A program made the position numbers and the translations under genes. Below are positions 33,814 through 41,259 of a stretch of DNA of 41,259 nucleotides, piece after piece. Under the pieces are notes generated by a model that was not told where the DNA came from, made no database searches, and saw nothing but the letters and a program-made list of their open reading frames with translations. The DNA is from Thomasclavelia spiroformis (lineage in GTDB: Bacteria; Bacillota_I; Bacilli_A; Erysipelotrichales; Coprobacillaceae): positions 1 to 41,259 of the forward strand of contig JACJKV010000023.1 of the NCBI GenBank assembly GCA_016901755.1. The letters are read 5' to 3'. The first letter of the stretch is position 1. Each line of letters opens with the position of its first letter.

Positions 33814-33819
33814 TATAAT
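33814..33819 (+). promoter_or_regulatory. -10 element of the alpha-amylase gene
   Basis: Perfect TATAAT, 30 bases before ATG 33849. The -35 is weak (GTCAAT at 33791-33796) and overlaps the -35 of the divergent DUF815 promoter. Confidence 0.45.
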
Positions 33820-33848
33820 AGAAGTAACCAGATAAAGAAGGTGAACAA

Positions 33849-35288
33849 ATGAAAATAAATGGTGTAATTATGCAGTATTTCCATTGGTATATCCCCCATG
33901 ATATACATTTATGGACACAATTAAAAAACGATGCCAGCCATCTTAAAAATATAGGTATTTCAGCAATATGGATGCCTCCAGCCTATAAAGGCGCTGGTGG
34001 TCAAAATGATACAGGATATGGGGTCTATGATTTATACGATCTGGGTGAGTTCGATCAAAAAGGAACAACTGAAACAAAATATGGAAGCAAAGATGAATAT
34101 TTATCATGTATTCAAAGCTTACACGAACATCAGCTGCAGATTTATGCAGACATAGTATTGAATCATCGTATTGGAGCAGATGAATTTGAAACAGTTACCG
34201 CTAAAGAAGTTAATCGTTTGAACACACAGCAGATAATTTCAGGAGATGAACAAATCAGGGTAGCAACTCGTTTTACCTTTCCTAACCGTCATCAAAAGTA
34301 TTCAGATTTCACCTGGAACTGGACACATTTCGATGGGATTGATTATGATGAAAATACACATAAAAATTCTATTTTCCTGTTTAACAGCAAATCGTGGGAT
34401 GATGGCGTAGACAATGAAAATGGTAATTATGATTATCTGATGGGTGCTGATCTTGATTTCAATAATCCTGAAGTAATCAGTGAAATCTATCATTGGGCCA
34501 AATGGTATATCTCCCTTACCCACATCGATGGTTTTCGTTTAGATGCTGTTAAACATATTCGTGCTGAATTTTACAGAAATTTTCTTCATGATATGCGACA
34601 CAGTTTTCAGCAGGAATTTTTTACTGTTGGTGAATACTGGCACGGTGATGTCAGACATCTTCTTCATTATTTAGATGAAGTTAATAACAGCATGTCACTC
34701 TTTGATGTCCCTTTACATTATCATTTCTATCAGGCAAGTCAAAATGAAAACTATGATATGCGTACTATATTTAATGATACTTTAACCAAAATCAAACCTA
34801 TGAACAGTGTTACCTTTGTTGATAATCATGATACCGAACCAACTCAATCATTAGGTTCCTTTGTAGCTGACTGGTTTAAACCTTTAGCATATACTTTGAT
34901 CTTATTACGCAATGAAGGATATCCATGTGTGTTTTATGGTGATTATTATGGCATTGCCTATGAAAACATTTCTGCTAAAAAAGAATTGCTTGATAAGCTG
35001 CTCTATTTAAGAAAAAACTATTGTTATGATTATCAGGATGACTATTTTGATGATCCTCATATTATCGGCTGGATAAAAAAACAAGACTTTTATCATGATC
35101 CAGTTATTGTCATCATGTCAAATAGACAGGAGGGACAAAAAGAAATGTATATTGGTGAAAATTTTACGGGAATGAAGTTTTATGATTTTCTGGGACATAT
35201 TGATACCCCAGTTGTCATCAATTCATCAGGAAAAGGAGTCTTTAAAACACAGGGTAAAAATGTATCTGTTTATATTAAACAGTCATAA
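33849..35288 (+). CDS. Cytoplasmic alpha-amylase (GH13)
   Basis: Hydrolyses alpha-1,4 glucosidic bonds of malto-oligosaccharides or glycogen. It has 479 aa and no signal peptide, like the cytoplasmic GH13_5 enzymes (AmyS/AmyA type). GH13 conserved regions: DIVLNHR (101-107), DGFRLDAVKHI with nucleophile D232, FFTVGEYWH with acid/base E262, and FVDNHD with D328. GKGVFKTQGKNVSVYI near the end belongs to the C-terminal beta domain. AAGAAGGTGA precedes the ATG. It is a single-gene unit between its own promoter and terminator. Confidence 0.95.
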   Translation: MKINGVIMQYFHWYIPHDIHLWTQLKNDASHLKNIGISAIWMPPAYKGAGGQNDTGYGVYDLYDLGEFDQKGTTETKYGSKDEYLSCIQSLHEHQLQIYADIVLNHRIGADEFETVTAKEVNRLNTQQIISGDEQIRVATRFTFPNRHQKYSDFTWNWTHFDGIDYDENTHKNSIFLFNSKSWDDGVDNENGNYDYLMGADLDFNNPEVISEIYHWAKWYISLTHIDGFRLDAVKHIRAEFYRNFLHDMRHSFQQEFFTVGEYWHGDVRHLLHYLDEVNNSMSLFDVPLHYHFYQASQNENYDMRTIFNDTLTKIKPMNSVTFVDNHDTEPTQSLGSFVADWFKPLAYTLILLRNEGYPCVFYGDYYGIAYENISAKKELLDKLLYLRKNYCYDYQDDYFDDPHIIGWIKKQDFYHDPVIVIMSNRQEGQKEMYIGENFTGMKFYDFLGHIDTPVVINSSGKGVFKTQGKNVSVYIKQS

Positions 35289-35316
35289 AACTCACTTTGC
35301 TGGAAAGTGAGTTTTT
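35287..35316 (+). terminator. Terminator after alpha-amylase
   Basis: AAAACTCACTTT (35287-35298) pairs with AAAGTGAGTTTT (35304-35315) around GCTGG, ending in a T run. It overlaps the stop codon. Confidence 0.85.
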
Positions 35317-35331
35317 CGTTTATCATCAGTA

Positions 35332-36075
35332 TTATTCAATTTCAATATGGCGATCAATAATATAAACCGTTGCCACTGTCAGCAGCACGCTGACAAATAA
35401 ATTAAAAAATATAGAAATTATATAGGTATCTGCCATCAGACCACGTAGTTGCGATACAAACAGTTCTAAAACAAACCAAATAATCAAAGCCACCACCAAA
35501 CGATGTCGTCGACAGATTTTGGTATGAACCACTGTTAACGAAAAATATATAGAAATAATCGTATAATAGATACCAACAGCTACAATTAGAGAGTTATTTA
35601 AAAAAGCAGGAAAATCATTAAAAACTTTCTGAATGATGTTATTGACGACATCCGGTATTACCGTATTCAAAACAAATCCTAATGAAACCTCATGATTGAT
35701 AAGTGCAGTCATTAATGCTGCCAGACTAATACCGAAAAGTAAAGCAAAGAAACCAATGATCAGCCATAAAAATGAAACAATGACCTTTGATTCTATCAGC
35801 TGCCATGAAGAAACAGGCAATGTTAAAGTCAGATAGGCTGGTCTTTTAAACATTGAATGATAATAACGGGTAATGATGCTGATAAATAATGCAATAATAA
35901 TCCCCATCATTAATATAGTAAAACCCAGAATTATCAAACCACTAAAAACAGGAATTTCTGGCATATACTCTCCTGTAAACAATGGTAAAAGCAAACACGC
36001 TATCCAAAAGATAGAAAATGAAAGTAAAAATGAACGCATGGAATGAATAAATTCATATTTCATCATTTTTAACAT
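35332..36075 (-). CDS. ABC transporter membrane subunit
   Basis: A 247-aa hydrophobic protein with about six membrane segments, starting MLKMMKYEFIHSMRSFLLSF. The short sequence YHSMFKRPAYLTLTLPVSSW matches the cytoplasmic loop seen in ABC-2-type permeases of YtrC/EcsB-like systems, where LP(V/I)S is frequent. It overlaps the ATPase gene by 7 bases and should form the transporter with it. The substrate is unknown; YtrA-controlled transporters respond to cell-wall stress. Confidence 0.85.
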   Translation of the reverse strand: MLKMMKYEFIHSMRSFLLSFSIFWIACLLLPLFTGEYMPEIPVFSGLIILGFTILMMGIIIALFISIITRYYHSMFKRPAYLTLTLPVSSWQLIESKVIVSFLWLIIGFFALLFGISLAALMTALINHEVSLGFVLNTVIPDVVNNIIQKVFNDFPAFLNNSLIVAVGIYYTIISIYFSLTVVHTKICRRHRLVVALIIWFVLELFVSQLRGLMADTYIISIFFNLFVSVLLTVATVYIIDRHIEIE

Positions 36076-36767
36076 CTGAATTCCTCCTTAAAAATATCAT
36101 TGATTGAAGCCTGTCTTTCCAGTCTTAAATCTTCACTATTTTGATGTAAAATGATTGACCCATCTTTGATAAAAATAACTTCATCAAAAATTTTTTCAAT
36201 ATCAGCAATCAAATGTGTCGACACTAAAACCATAGCCTCTTCATCATAATTGTTCAAAATCGTATCTAGAATGAGTTCACGAGCTGCTGGATCTATACCT
36301 CCTAATGGCTCATCTAAAATGTAAATTTTAGCTTTTCTGGACATTACCAGGACCAGCTGAAACTTTTCCTTCATTCCTTTTGACAATTGTTTGATCTTGA
36401 TCTTTTTTTCAATATTCATCTTTTCCATTAACGATAATGCCTTATTCAAATCAAAATCTGCGTATAAATCATGAAACAGCTGCAATACATCGCTCGTTGT
36501 CATCCAGTTTTCAAAATAAGGTTCATCAGGTAAATACGATATGAGTTTTTTTGAATGAACACCTAATGAGTGCCCATCAACAAGAATCTGGCCCTGATAA
36601 TCTTTTAATAATCCATTTAAAATTTTTATGATCGTAGTTTTTCCACTGCCATTTGGTCCTAATAGACCAATGATCCTGCCACTATGTAGCGTTAAATTAA
36701 TATCTTTCAAAACCTGTTTTTTACCATATCTTTTATTCAGATTCTGAATTGTTATGAGTTCCTTCAT
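36069..36767 (-). CDS. ABC transporter ATP-binding protein (YtrB-like)
   Basis: ATPase subunit of 232 aa. IIGLLGPNGSGKTTIIKILN (Walker A), LSKGMKEKFQLVLVMSRKA (signature), IYILDEPLGGIDPAARELIL (Walker B) and VSTHLIADI (H-loop) are complete. The ORF opens earlier, but AGGAGG lies immediately before ATG 36767, so this start is chosen. It overlaps the end of the GntR gene by about 35 bases. With the membrane subunit it forms a regulator-transporter operon of the YtrA type. Confidence 0.93.
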   Translation of the reverse strand: MKELITIQNLNKRYGKKQVLKDINLTLHSGRIIGLLGPNGSGKTTIIKILNGLLKDYQGQILVDGHSLGVHSKKLISYLPDEPYFENWMTTSDVLQLFHDLYADFDLNKALSLMEKMNIEKKIKIKQLSKGMKEKFQLVLVMSRKAKIYILDEPLGGIDPAARELILDTILNNYDEEAMVLVSTHLIADIEKIFDEVIFIKDGSIILHQNSEDLRLERQASINDIFKEEFRC

Positions 36768-37125
36768 GCTTATCCTCCTGTTCAATTAAATATGCAATCA
36801 ATTCTTTAGGTTTTACTCCATATCTGGCCATTTCATCCATAAATTGCTGAATTGTCTCTTGTATTCTTTGTCGTTTGATTTTTTCGATAAATTCCTGATT
36901 ATCACTGACAAATCTTCCAACAGCTCTTTGTGTAACGATAAATCCCTGTCTTTCCAGTTCTAAAAAAGCCCGCTGAATTGTATTAGGATTAACTGCCAGT
37001 CGTGATGCCATTTCACGAACAGATTCCAGTTTATCTCCAGGACGAAGTTCTCCGCATAAGATCTTCAGTTTTACTTCTTCAACAACCTGTAAATATATAG
37101 GCTTATCAGATTGAAAATTGTTCAT
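36733..37125 (-). CDS. GntR family regulator (YtrA subfamily)
   Basis: A 130-aa regulator with an N-terminal GntR winged helix: PIYLQVVEEVKLKILCGELR, PGDKLESVREMASRLAVNPN, TIQRAFLELERQGFI. The C-terminal part is a short helical dimerisation region as in YtrA-type proteins, without a ligand domain. AAGGTGGG before ATG 37125 sets the start. It heads the ABC transporter operon, and a perfect 10-base inverted repeat overlaps its promoter, so it probably represses its own operon. Confidence 0.92.
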   Translation of the reverse strand: MNNFQSDKPIYLQVVEEVKLKILCGELRPGDKLESVREMASRLAVNPNTIQRAFLELERQGFIVTQRAVGRFVSDNQEFIEKIKRQRIQETIQQFMDEMARYGVKPKELIAYLIEQEDKHEGTHNNSESE

Positions 37126-37138
37126 GCACAACCCACCT

Positions 37139-37164
37139 TACTGTATTAATACACTAATACAGTA
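37139..37164. promoter_or_regulatory. Palindromic operator of the GntR-ABC operon
   Basis: TACTGTATTA (37139-37148) and its perfect complement TAATACAGTA (37155-37164) are separated by 6 bases. The repeat covers the -10 element and the probable transcription start, just before the ribosome site of the GntR gene. This is what one expects for autorepression by a GntR/YtrA-type dimer. Confidence 0.7.
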
Positions 37165-37187
37165 ACACGGTATAGTCTTTTTGTCAA
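37159..37187 (-). promoter_or_regulatory. Promoter of the GntR-ABC operon
   Basis: On the - strand a perfect TTGACA (37182-37187), 17 bases, and TACTGT (37159-37164), the last preceded by TGT as an extended -10. The -10 lies inside the operator repeat. Confidence 0.6.
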
Positions 37188-37205
37188 TCCATCATGACAA
37201 GAAAA

Positions 37206-37233
37206 AAAACAGGTATTACAATAAACCTGTTTT
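37206..37233 (-). terminator. Terminator after the PBP gene
   Basis: AAAACAGGT (37206-37214) pairs with ACCTGTTTT (37225-37233), followed on the - strand by eight T. It lies at the stop codon of the PBP reading frame at 37232. Confidence 0.8.
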
Positions 37234-39211
37234 ATTCCTGTAATAGATATTCATTTAATACTGATTTCATATGTTCAATCACATAGCCACTGCCACCTCT
37301 GTTTTTAACATCTTCAACCATTGTCGTTACGATTACAGGATAATTATCATCTAATGACATCACTGTAAACCATCCTAGTTCAGTTCCTGAATTATCATTT
37401 CGATTTTTTTTGATTTCAGCTGTCCCAGTTTTTCCCGCCAAAGTCAAACCTTCACGATAAATATCGTGACCGGTTCCATTTTCATTTTCAACGACTGCGC
37501 TCAGATCTTTTAAAACTGTCTTAGCAGTTTCTTTATCAAAAACATTTTTTATCCATATTTTAGAATCATTTTGAAGCAGATGAGGCTGCATGATCGTTCC
37601 ATTATTAACAAATGATCCGTAAATGCATGTCAGCTGAACAGGATTCATGAGCAGCTGTCCCTGTCCATAGCCACTATCAGCCAGTAACTGATCTGTTACT
37701 TTTTGTTTTTTATTAATATACTGTGATGCTGTCAGCTTTAATTCGAATGGAATATCATTTCCAATTTTTAGCTTCTTATAATATGAAAAAAGTTTTTCTT
37801 TACCTATCTACAACGCGGTTTTAGCAAAGTAAACATTATCTGAATAGATAATAGCATTTTCCAGATTATTAGGATTTGGGGCATGTAAAGTCGTAATATA
37901 GTAATCTCCCCAGGTTGTATCCTTTTGCCATTTTTCTTCAGCCTGGAGATCTTTTTTTTCATCAATAGTTTTGCTGTCAAGTTCAAATGCAGCAGTAATC
38001 GGCTTCATCGTTGAACCCGGTGTATACGTTGCTTTAAAACGATTTAACATTGGCTGTCTTTCATCATCATTCAGCTGTTGCCACTGCTTAGATGATAAAC
38101 CAAGAATAAAATCATTTCCCGAAAAAGCCGGTGTAGATACCAAAGCCAGAATTTCACCAGTAAAAGGATTCATAGCGACAGAAGCACTTTGATCGTTTTG
38201 ATATTCATTATACAGGCTTTGCTGTAAAGTAATATCAATGGTTAAATGCAGATCTTCTCCGTTTTTTACTTCTTTATCAGCTACAGTAGATTGAATATTA
38301 TTATTCTCATCAACGATGACTATTTTCTTTCCAGCTTCTCCTTTTAAACTCTTTTCATAGGCAGCTTCCAGGCCACTTCTTCCAATCATAGAATTTTCAT
38401 CATAGTCTTCATCCTGATGCTTTTTCAGATCATCAGCATTAACCTTCTGTAAATACCCAATAAAATGAGAGGTGATCTGATCATAAGGATAGACACGCAA
38501 TGATACCGTATTGATCATGACCCCACTAACAGTCAGAATATCTTTTTTGATCAGATCATTTTTTGTGGCTTCAGATACTGTTTTTAATGGTACAAACGAA
38601 TCATCTCTGATCCAAGATGCACTCATTTTATTTTGAATTGTTTCAACATCTATATCCAGATACTGGGCTATTTTTTCGTAATCGTTTTCGCCATCAAGCT
38701 TGCCTCTAACCAGACCAACGGCATAACCATTTCCCTGTTTTGCCAGAGGTTTTCCATTTCGATCATAGATATAGCCTCTAATTGGTGAAGACGTTAAAAC
38801 TTTTACTTTGTATTGAGCTTTAAAACCATCTAATACCAGCTGATTATTATATCCAATCTGCCCATTTCTGATGGCAACCGTATTTTTATATTTTACCTTC
38901 CCGGCAACTGTATCCATTGACAGCTGATATTCAACTTCATGATCTTCTTCTTTGAGAATTGAAACAGCTATATTTTTTGCTTCTATGCCTTCATAAATAT
39001 TCTTGTATCTTTCTGTAAAATCCTGTTTTGATGGAGTATATACTTTCTTTTGATCAAGCATTTCATACATTTTACTGTATTTTTGATGATCAAGCAGCTC
39101 AAAATATTCTTTTACCAGCTGACTGCCGTTTTTTCCACGATTAAAGATAAAGAAAACCGATACAACAGTAAAAATACCGACACTAATAATTATGATCAGT
39201 CTTTTTTTCAT
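37232..39211 (-). pseudogene. MecA/PBP3-like penicillin-binding transpeptidase interrupted by an in-frame TAG
   Basis: Cell-wall transpeptidase anchored by one N-terminal membrane helix (LIIIISVGIFTVVSVFFIF). An NTF2-like MecA_N domain follows (about 30-140), then a dimerisation domain and the transpeptidase domain with SxxK as STMK (in TPGSTMKPITAAF) and SxN as SDN (in IIYSDNVYFAK). At 37808-37810 codon 468 is TAG. The same frame then continues without a break through SGYGQGQLLMNPVQ and AGKTGTAEI (the KTG motif) to 37232. So the gene is cut into an N-terminal ORF (37808-39211) and a C-terminal ORF (37232-37648 from an internal ATG lacking a ribosome site). The N-terminal product would lack KTG and be inactive. 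GGAGGG sets the start at 39211; it overlaps the upstream gene. Confidence 0.85.
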
Positions 39212-39213
39212 GA

Positions 39214-41199
39214 TCATCCCTCCCTAAATAATGTAAATGCATAATCTGAATCATTGGCAGTATCTTTTTCAATGACGGGATCATTGGGCTTTAAACCAAC
39301 ACTTCCTGGCAGGCTATATGTCACATTAGCAACAAGATACCCACCCTTTCCTCTTTTAATTCGATAATGACTTCCAACCATTCCTGTTACTGTTTCACCC
39401 TGTCCTTTTACAGTTTCTTCTACGTTGAGTTCAACATAAAAGTCTTTTATATCGCCTGCTATAATTCTAATATTTTTAATTTGACATTTTTCCAGCATAC
39501 TGGTATCAGTATACAGACTCAAATGCATCTGATAGGCTGCTTTGCTTACATCAAAATAATCATCTGAATCGGTTTCCACTTTAAAAAGATCATAAGAATT
39601 TTGGACATTTTTTAACTGTGGATCATCTAGCAGTATTTGATTCATTTCATTGACTTTCCTGATCATACTGTCTCTTAGTTCGTCATCTATTTTTTCCGAT
39701 ACTTCCTGGTCTTCTTTATGAGTCCCACAATATAAGGTTGCAGATGAAAAATCATCAAAATCAAAAACAGTTATCGTTCCTTTTGCATTGATAAGACCGT
39801 CATCTTCCAGATAACAGTTTTCATCTAAGGCAATCACATATCGAGGATGATCATTTTCATACAGCGTGATAGCAATTGTACCATTCTGTTGGATTTCTTT
39901 TCCTGAAAAAACTGATGTGTCATTATGTTTTACAGTAATTTCGCCATTTTCTACTTTTACCCTAAAAGGATTTTTATCATTAATGTTTTGATACCAGTTA
40001 CCCTGTAATACAGCTGTCACATAATAATAAGAAATTCCATTGCCTCGATCACCAAAAGTCGATACATAAACATCCTGTTTTTGATGGAGATCCTGATAGG
40101 TAAGAATATAACAGTCATTTGTAAGCCAGTAGCCTTTATTAGATATCATTTTAGGAACATGGACGGTATCAGTTTTTTTGGCAAAACACAAATAAGTATA
40201 GTGATAATTGTTAAGATCTTCATGAAAACTGTCATATTTCAAAACAGCACGATGAAAATCAGGAGAAAAAGAATCTATCACCTGAATGGAACTGCTTGCT
40301 TTTAAATAAATATTAATAAGAAAGATGAGCACGACAGATGAAACCATATAAATCAGGAACTGTTTACCGCTTTTTTTAATAATTATCCATAACCCAAAAA
40401 TCGACCATATAATAATGATGTAAAATAGAATTTCATATTGATCATGAATATATTCAAATCCAAAATTCTTTAACACAATCTGATACCCTAACTGTAAAAC
40501 CAAGGTACAAATTGCTGTAAGCGCTAAAAACATTTGACCAATAAATTTGAATTGGGTAATTTTGACACTTTCATTTTGCATATATTGCTTAATCTCATGC
40601 AAGTCATCATGTTCTATCCAGATAACCTTTTTATCTTTTTTTAAATAAGCAAATTTTTTCTTTTCTACGGAACTGAATTGCTGCAAATCATAAATTATCT
40701 CTTCCCCATTACATAAATAAACGAGCTTATCATTTTTCAAAGCATAAGATACCTCTAATGGATGAAATGATATTACATGATAGCAGCTAATAAATAATGG
40801 TATTAGCAGCAAAACAAATCCAAATAACAGACACAGCTTGGCAAAGATGGCTACATAAGCAGAAAGATATAGCTGTAAGGGAAGTGCTGCCATTCCTCCT
40901 AAAATCAGCAGTAAGGCAATCAGATCGATCATCCAGTAAAGATGATTATTAAAATACTGATCAGTGACATATTGTCGATAGTATCTTTTTTTCATGATAA
41001 ATGAACGATCAAAATCGAAGGATTTTTTGGAAATATCATGTCCTTTTAACAAATCATCAATAGTGATGCTCAATGCATCAGCCAGATCAATCAGCAAAGA
41101 AATATCTGGTAAGCCCCCACCATTTTGAATTCCGATATCGGAATTCAAAACAATATCCCGACTTTCTAAAGATTCCGATAAATAAAAACATAAGACCAA
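39214..41199 (-). CDS. HTH-containing membrane protein with disrupted N-terminus
   Basis: A long ORF whose first 25 or so codons come from foreign-looking repeat sequence. From GGGLPDISLLIDLADALSIT onward it is the second half of an XRE-type helix-turn-helix domain; the first half, which normally ends ISKWENG, is missing. Two membrane segments follow (YWMIDLIALLLILGGMAALP and the next), then two to four more, and a C-terminal part of about 350 residues that looks extracytoplasmic. The domain order suggests a membrane-bound transcription regulator that senses envelope state, which fits its coupling (4-base ATGA overlap) to the PBP gene. I recognise no family for the external domain. The predicted TTG start at 41199 has no support; the gene is probably truncated. 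Confidence 0.65.
   Translation of the reverse strand: MVLCFYLSESLESRDIVLNSDIGIQNGGGLPDISLLIDLADALSITIDDLLKGHDISKKSFDFDRSFIMKKRYYRQYVTDQYFNNHLYWMIDLIALLLILGGMAALPLQLYLSAYVAIFAKLCLLFGFVLLLIPLFISCYHVISFHPLEVSYALKNDKLVYLCNGEEIIYDLQQFSSVEKKKFAYLKKDKKVIWIEHDDLHEIKQYMQNESVKITQFKFIGQMFLALTAICTLVLQLGYQIVLKNFGFEYIHDQYEILFYIIIIWSIFGLWIIIKKSGKQFLIYMVSSVVLIFLINIYLKASSSIQVIDSFSPDFHRAVLKYDSFHEDLNNYHYTYLCFAKKTDTVHVPKMISNKGYWLTNDCYILTYQDLHQKQDVYVSTFGDRGNGISYYYVTAVLQGNWYQNINDKNPFRVKVENGEITVKHNDTSVFSGKEIQQNGTIAITLYENDHPRYVIALDENCYLEDDGLINAKGTITVFDFDDFSSATLYCGTHKEDQEVSEKIDDELRDSMIRKVNEMNQILLDDPQLKNVQNSYDLFKVETDSDDYFDVSKAAYQMHLSLYTDTSMLEKCQIKNIRIIAGDIKDFYVELNVEETVKGQGETVTGMVGSHYRIKRGKGGYLVANVTYSLPGSVGLKPNDPVIEKDTANDSDYAFTLFREG
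41123..41150. repeat. 28-base perfect palindrome at the junction in the HTH gene
   Basis: TTTTGAATTCCGAT followed directly by its exact complement ATCGGAATTCAAAA. The HTH homology resumes right at its left edge (codons AAT GGT GGG). The element TTCCGA or its complement occurs twice in it and twice more within the next 110 bases. Confidence 0.85.
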
Positions 41200-41258
41200 C
41201 TATCTTTGATGATAATTGGTCTTTTTTGATATGAACCGATTAAAATGTCGGAATCTTT
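41168..41258. mobile_element. Possible mobile-element end with inverted repeats and terminator
   Basis: AAAGATTCCGA (41168-41178) and TCGGAATCTTT (41248-41258) are perfect 11-base inverted repeats. Between them lies a terminator hairpin. The sequence replaces the first half of the HTH domain of the neighbouring gene. This fits the end of an insertion sequence whose body lies beyond the window, but no transposase is visible and I cannot name the family. Confidence 0.4.
41192..41227. terminator. Terminator hairpin near the right edge
   Basis: AAGACCAA (41192-41199) pairs with TTGGTCTT (41216-41223), and TATC/GATA pair inside (41201-41204 with 41211-41214), followed by T's on the + strand and a T-rich stretch on the - strand. 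Such hairpins near insertion-sequence ends block transcription entering or leaving the element. Confidence 0.65.
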
Positions 41259-41259
41259 T

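Noticed and set aside
37232-37648. Separate small gene for the C-terminal PBP part
   Set aside because: Its internal ATG has no ribosome site and the reading frame is continuous with the upstream part except for the single TAG.
37808-37810. TAG used as a sense codon (recoding)
   Set aside because: TAG ends other genes in the window (10608-10610) and no other gene shows an internal TAG; a nonsense mutation or sequencing error is simpler.
37232-39211. Acquired methicillin-resistance gene mecA
   Set aside because: Only the architecture (NTF2-like plus transpeptidase domain) is shared; many Firmicutes have such class B PBPs natively and no mec regulators are present.
1-41259. CRISPR array, tRNA or rRNA genes
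   Set aside because: No regularly spaced direct repeats and no tRNA cloverleaf or rRNA-like stretches were noticed on either strand.

Overview
The window looks like a chromosomal segment of a low-GC, Gram-positive gut-type bacterium of the Erysipelotrichia/Coprobacillaceae kind. This is an inference from AT-rich sequence, strong AAGGAGG-like ribosome sites, many extended -10 (TGnTATAAT) promoters, U-tailed hairpin terminators and gene content (many Cof-type HAD phosphatases, RpiR-SIS regulators, Gfo/Idh/MocA dehydrogenases, PTS fragments, a DUF815 ATPase). No rRNA, tRNA, CRISPR array, phage module or complete insertion sequence is visible. Both ends of the window carry unusual inverted repeats. 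The right end looks like a mobile-element border cut into a gene.

Layout. 1-317: non-coding, repeat-rich edge. 318-1727 (-): a three-part protein with an unknown N-terminus, a PTS EIIB-like domain and a ROK domain. 1852-6468 (-): housekeeping operon AEC transporter-recG-plsX-rnc. 6563-8830 (-): ATP-grasp ligase, orphan PTS EIIB and a uridine-kinase-like P-loop kinase. 8939-10610 (+): the magnesium transporter gene mgtE, preceded by an overlapping upstream ORF with an acidic/proline-rich N-terminus, and followed by a 74-aa unknown. 10627-14359 (-): operon of three different Gfo/Idh/MocA oxidoreductases plus a HAD phosphatase. 14451-15997: two convergent, overlapping HAD phosphatases. 16120-18865 (+): FAD/Rieske oxidoreductase, ROK kinase and PII-like protein. 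19166-21580 (-): overlapping trio metallophosphoesterase, MBL hydrolase and Nudix. 21622-23139 (-): tandem RpiR-SIS regulators. 23256-25408 (-): pyrimidine-nucleoside phosphorylase and HAD. 25514-30072 (-): response regulator-histidine kinase-ABC transporter module. 30191-31384 (+): AI-2E family permease. 31398-33740 (-): DUF815 ATPase, nitroreductase and YbaK-type deacylase. 33849-35288 (+): cytoplasmic GH13 alpha-amylase. 35332-37125 (-): GntR (YtrA-like) regulator with an ABC transporter, behind a palindromic operator. 37232-41199 (-): a MecA/PBP3-like penicillin-binding protein interrupted by one in-frame TAG, coupled to an upstream HTH-membrane protein whose 5' end is broken.

How the parts may work together. 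The sugar-related genes (EIIB-ROK fusion, orphan EIIB, ROK, RpiR-SIS pair, three dehydrogenases, HAD phosphatases, amylase) suggest a saccharide-using gut commensal. The two-component ABC module, the GntR-ABC module and the PBP region are envelope or stress functions. The most interesting candidate for something undescribed is the short ORF before mgtE. It has its own strong ribosome site, encodes D-N-D-V-P-E-P near its start, and runs through the mgtE ribosome site into the mgtE coding region. This resembles in logic, but not in sequence, the MgtL magnesium-sensing leader peptide of enterobacteria. Second are the EIIB-ROK fusion, the amber-interrupted PBP, and the palindrome-bearing junction in the HTH-membrane gene.
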